Shown here in pieces: positions 60,775 to 64,000 of a stretch of 64,000 bases of DNA. The DNA is taken from positions 60,685 to 124,684 of the forward strand of contig DASWNX010000016.1 of NCBI GenBank assembly GCA_036399055.1. Reading direction: 5' to 3'. This DNA is from Jatrophihabitans sp. GTDB lineage: Bacteria > Actinomycetota > Actinomycetes > Mycobacteriales > Jatrophihabitantaceae. Position 1 is the stretch's first letter, and the number at the start of each line of letters is the position of its first letter. The notes under the pieces were generated by a model. The model did no database searches. It had not been told where the DNA came from and was given only the letters and a program-made list of their open reading frames with translations. Made by a program: the position numbers and the translations under genes.

Positions 60775-63700
60775 GCAACGACCTTGATCGCCGTCTGGCC
60801 GACACCCCCATCGCCATCGTGGGGCTGTCTGCGCTATTTCCGAAATCGCGTGACCTCCGTGAGTTCTGGAGCAATATCGTGGCCGCGCGTGACTGCATCG
60901 AGGACGTTCCCTCGACTCACTGGAACGTCGATGACTACTACGATCCAGACCCCTCGGCGCAAGACAAGACCTACTGCCGCAGAGGCGGATTCGTCCCGAC
61001 GACGGCGTTCAACCCACTGGAGTTCGGCATGCCGCCGAACACCCTTGAAGTCACCGACATCCTGCAGCTGTTGAGCCTGGTGGTGGCTCGTGAGGTACTG
61101 GCCGACGCCGGCGCGCCGGGTTCCAGCTGGTATGACCCGGCCCGTACCGGCGTCGTGCTCGGGATAACCGGAGCGAATTCGCTTACCCAACCATTGGCCA
61201 CCCGTCTTCAGACACCGGTGCTCAAAGAGGTCATACGAAGCTGTGGCCTGACCGGAGACGACGCCGAAGCGATAGCCGCGAAGTTCACCATGGCGTTCGC
61301 GCCGTGGGAGGAGAACTCCTTTCCCGGCATGCTGGGCAACGTCGTCGCGGGCCGGATCGCCAACCGCTTCGATCTCGGCGGCACGAACTGCACGCTGGAC
61401 GCTGCGTGCGCGAGCTCGCTGGCGGCGACCCGCATGGCCATCGACGAGCTGCTGCTGGGCCGCGCGGACATGATGATCACCGGCGGCTGTGATGCCGAGA
61501 ACACGATCCTGATGTACCTGTGCTTCAGCAAGACCCCGGCATTCTCCAAGACAGGAGTCATCCGTCCGTTCGACGAGCAGGCCGACGGAACTCTGATCGG
61601 GGAGGGCATCGGAATGCTGGCCCTCAAGCGGCTGGCTGACGCCGAACGCGACGGTGACCGGGTCTACGCGGTGATCTCGGGTATGGGCTCATCCAGCGAC
61701 GGCCGGTTCAAGAGCATCTACGCGCCGCGGGCAAGCGGCCAACAGCTCGCCCTGCAGCGGGCATACGCCGACGCCCGGATCAACGCCGGTGATATCGAGC
61801 TGATCGAGGCGCACGGCACCGGTACCGCCGTCGGCGATCACACCGAGCTGACTGCGCTGCGCGAGGTGTATTCCGCAGCCACGTCCGAACGCCAGTTCGC
61901 CGCCATCGGCAGCGTGAAGTCCCAGATCGGTCACACCAAGGCAGCAGCGGGCGCCGCCGGTCTCATCAAGCTGGCGCTGGCCTTGCATTCCAAGGTGCTG
62001 CCGCCCACCCTCAACGTGACGCAGCCGAGCAGCGCCGCAGACTTCGGCTCCTCGGCTTTCTATGTCAATTCGGTCGCCCGGCCCTGGATCCTGGATCCCG
62101 ACCGGCCGCGCCGCCGGGCGGCAGTGTCTGCGTTCGGCTTCGGTGGAACGAACTTTCATTGCGTGCTCGAAGAGCATGACGCCACCGCAGCGCATCGCGA
62201 GCCGGTCGCCACCCTGCATTCCGGGGCCCGGATCCTGAACTGGCACGCCTGCGATGTGCAGTCGCTGCGTGCTTTGCTGACCGGAGGCGCCGAGCCCAGC
62301 GATGAGCCGATAGCCGCCGATCACGCCCGGATCGTGTTCACCGCCCACGACCGCGATGGCGTTGAGCAGGCCAGGACACTGGCATTGAAGGCGTTGGACG
62401 GGCCTGGGTCCTCCTGGGCACTACCCAGTGGCGTCCACTTCCGCGAGCAGGCAATGCCCGCTACCAAGATCGGTGCGCTGTTCGCCGGCCAGGGTAGCCA
62501 GTACGTCGACATGGCACGCACCGCGGTGCTGTCGTATCCGCCGATGCGCTCTGCGCTGGACAAGGCCAACAGCTATGCCCTGGCGCCCACCACCCTGGCT
62601 AGGGTGATCTTCCCGCCGCCGCCGTTCTCAGATGCAGAACGCCAGTCCGCGGAGGAGACTCTGCGGCTGACCCAGCATGCCCAGCCCGCCATCGGCGCGA
62701 TCAGCGTCGCCCACTTCACCGTGCTGCGCGAGCTGGGCCTGCCGGTTGACGGTTACCTCGGCCATAGCTTCGGTGAGCTCACCGCGCTGTGGGCGGCCGG
62801 CTCGCTGACCGACCACGACTTCGCTATGCTCGCCCGGGCCCGGGGAGCGGCCATGGCCACCCCGCCCGGTGCGGGCTCAGACCCTGGCGCGATGGCTGCT
62901 GTCAACGCTGGCCGCGATCAGGTGACGGCCTTGATCGCCGGCCTGCACCAGGTCTGGATCTGCAACGACAACGCCCCCGACCAAATCGTGGTCGGTGGGG
63001 CGACGCAGGCCATCGAGCAACTGCTTACCCTTGCCGGCGAGCACGGTCTTCGCGCTCAGCGACTGCCGGTCTCGGCCGCCTTTCACACGCCATTCGTCTC
63101 TCATGCCGTCACCCACTTCGGCTCCTCTGTCGCGGCAGTCGACCTACGGGCGCCGTCCGGACCGGTGTACTCGACAACGCAAGGCCAGCGCTATGGCCGC
63201 GACATCGCGGCCAATCGTCAGTTGATCACCGGCCAGCTGACCACGGCCGTGGAGTTCCGTAGCCAGGTCGAGGCGATGTACGACGACGGGTTCGGCATTT
63301 TCGTCGAATTCGGTCCGAAGAACGTGCTCGCCACGCTGGTCGCTCGGTGCCTACCTGGACGGGATGTGCTCGTCGTGTCGATGGATCAGGGACCGCGCCG
63401 GGACTCCGAGCTGAGCATGAAGCAGGCCATCGCCGCGCTGGTGGCCGCTGGTGTCGAGCTGCGTGACGTCAACCGGTGGCAAACCGCTGCCCCGGTCGAG
63501 CAAGCCGCCAAGGGCATGGTGATCCAACTCGACGGTGTCAACTACGTCAGTGACAAGCGTCGTGCCGATTACCAAGAGGCGCTGGCCAACGGGTACCGCG
63601 TTGTCAACTCGGCGCCCATCGCCGCGCCTGTGGTCGCGGTTGTCGTGCCGGTCGCGGCTGCGGTGCTCACTCCGGTCGCGGCTGCGGTGCTCACTCCGGT

Positions 63701-64000
63701 CGCGGTTGTCGTGCCGGTCGCGGTTGTCGAGGCGCCGGTGGTCCGGGGGATTGACCGGGTTGAGTTGTCGTCTGCGTTGATCGGGATTGTCGCCTCGATC
63801 ACCGGTTATCCGGCTGACATGCTGGATGAGTCGATGGATATCGAGGCGGATTTGGGCATCGACTCGATCAAGCGGGTCGAGATTCTGGGTAACCTGCGCG
63901 ATGCGTTTCCGCAGGCGCCGGCTCTGGGGCCGCAGCATCTGGCCGACATCGCCACCCTGGCCGACATCGTCACCCTGCTCGCGGGCGACACCGCACCAGC
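60771..64000 (+). CDS. PfaA-like type I polyketide/PUFA synthase (3' end missing)
   Basis: The first 1076 residues of a multidomain synthase. The KS domain (about 10-460) has Cys213 (DAACASS), EAHGTGTAVGD and SVKSQIGHTKAAAG; its N-terminal HWNVDDYYDPDPSAQDKTYC and GFVPTTAFNPLEFGMPPN are the PfaA/PUFA-synthase pattern. The AT domain (about 570-880) has Ser666 (GHSFGE). After a repetitive linker an ACP begins, with Ser1032 in ADLGIDSIKRVEIL, the signature of PUFA-synthase tandem ACPs. GGAGAGCC precedes ATG 60771. Downstream KR/DH domains should follow beyond the window. The product is unknown. Confidence 0.93.
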   Translation, partial: MSNDLDRRLADTPIAIVGLSALFPKSRDLREFWSNIVAARDCIEDVPSTHWNVDDYYDPDPSAQDKTYCRRGGFVPTTAFNPLEFGMPPNTLEVTDILQLLSLVVAREVLADAGAPGSSWYDPARTGVVLGITGANSLTQPLATRLQTPVLKEVIRSCGLTGDDAEAIAAKFTMAFAPWEENSFPGMLGNVVAGRIANRFDLGGTNCTLDAACASSLAATRMAIDELLLGRADMMITGGCDAENTILMYLCFSKTPAFSKTGVIRPFDEQADGTLIGEGIGMLALKRLADAERDGDRVYAVISGMGSSSDGRFKSIYAPRASGQQLALQRAYADARINAGDIELIEAHGTGTAVGDHTELTALREVYSAATSERQFAAIGSVKSQIGHTKAAAGAAGLIKLALALHSKVLPPTLNVTQPSSAADFGSSAFYVNSVARPWILDPDRPRRRAAVSAFGFGGTNFHCVLEEHDATAAHREPVATLHSGARILNWHACDVQSLRALLTGGAEPSDEPIAADHARIVFTAHDRDGVEQARTLALKALDGPGSSWALPSGVHFREQAMPATKIGALFAGQGSQYVDMARTAVLSYPPMRSALDKANSYALAPTTLARVIFPPPPFSDAERQSAEETLRLTQHAQPAIGAISVAHFTVLRELGLPVDGYLGHSFGELTALWAAGSLTDHDFAMLARARGAAMATPPGAGSDPGAMAAVNAGRDQVTALIAGLHQVWICNDNAPDQIVVGGATQAIEQLLTLAGEHGLRAQRLPVSAAFHTPFVSHAVTHFGSSVAAVDLRAPSGPVYSTTQGQRYGRDIAANRQLITGQLTTAVEFRSQVEAMYDDGFGIFVEFGPKNVLATLVARCLPGRDVLVVSMDQGPRRDSELSMKQAIAALVAAGVELRDVNRWQTAAPVEQAAKGMVIQLDGVNYVSDKRRADYQEALANGYRVVNSAPIAAPVVAVVVPVAAAVLTPVAAAVLTPVAVVVPVAVVEAPVVRGIDRVELSSALIGIVASITGYPADMLDESMDIEADLGIDSIKRVEILGNLRDAFPQAPALGPQHLADIATLADIVTLLAGDTAP
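63633..63737. repeat. Mosaic tandem repeat in the PKS AT-ACP linker
   Basis: An 18-bp unit (63633-63650, again 63699-63716, and a variant at 63717-63737) brackets two exact 24-bp units (63651-63674, 63675-63698). It encodes a Val/Ala/Pro-rich linker between the AT and first ACP, as is common before tandem ACPs. Confidence 0.9.

Overview
This window is high-GC chromosomal DNA from an actinobacterium. Supporting signs are the strong G/C bias at third codon positions, many ATGA, GTGA and TGATG gene overlaps, a SARP-type regulator, two GAF-ANTAR regulators, a corynebacterial-type inositol cluster carrying a Cgl0159-family gene, and a LigD-type repair gene. The genus cannot be settled from sequence alone. 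I see no rRNA, tRNA, CRISPR array, transposase, phage gene or plasmid origin.

Region 1 (1-11 kb) is metal homeostasis and housekeeping. It holds a zinc/manganese ABC importer (partial ATPase plus lipoprotein) with a Zur-like operator, trehalose-6-phosphate synthase, a lipoprotein FKBP isomerase, a RecQ-type helicase coupled to a small helical protein, an Nramp transporter with a small membrane partner, a manganese catalase and a SARP regulator. Region 2 (11-25.7 kb) is a full myo-inositol catabolic locus. GntR diverges from iolA, an inositol-type ABC transporter, iolG, iolC, a Cgl0159-family gene, iolB and iolD. A second dehydrogenase and iolE converge on iolD, and a LacI regulator diverges from iolE. 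Palindromic operators lie in both divergent promoter regions.

Region 3 (25.7-37.5 kb) is mixed: a GAF-ANTAR regulator, 4-alpha-glucanotransferase, a CDGSH protein, a heme-oxygenase-like diiron protein with a glycosyltransferase, a secreted GH3-GH25 fusion, an oxidoreductase, a lipoprotein phosphoesterase and a CBS protein.

Region 4 (37.9-49.9 kb) looks like a biosynthetic locus. A YqcI/YcgG-type putative heme N-oxygenase, a cupin and an APC permease come first. A tightly packed operon follows: acyl/aryl-AMP ligase, two carrier proteins, a ketosynthase whose first catalytic His is Asn, a half-length ketosynthase-like protein, and the complete 4-hydroxyphenylglycine trio (hydroxymandelate synthase, hydroxymandelate oxidase, aminotransferase), with a phytanoyl-type dioxygenase and an esterase among them. 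No NRPS is present in the window. This is the best candidate for an undescribed pathway.

Region 5 (49.9-56.4 kb) holds a membrane coiled-coil protein, a GAF-ANTAR regulator, a luciferase-like oxidoreductase, membrane proteins and a stand-alone LigD PE-POL protein. Region 6 (56.4-64 kb) starts a second biosynthetic locus: a small secreted-type peptide beside a LuxR-like regulator, then divergently a COG2907-type flavoprotein, ACP, thioesterase, a 29-codon coupled micro-ORF and the start of a PfaA-like (KS-AT-ACP) type I polyketide/polyunsaturated-fatty-acid synthase that runs off the end.
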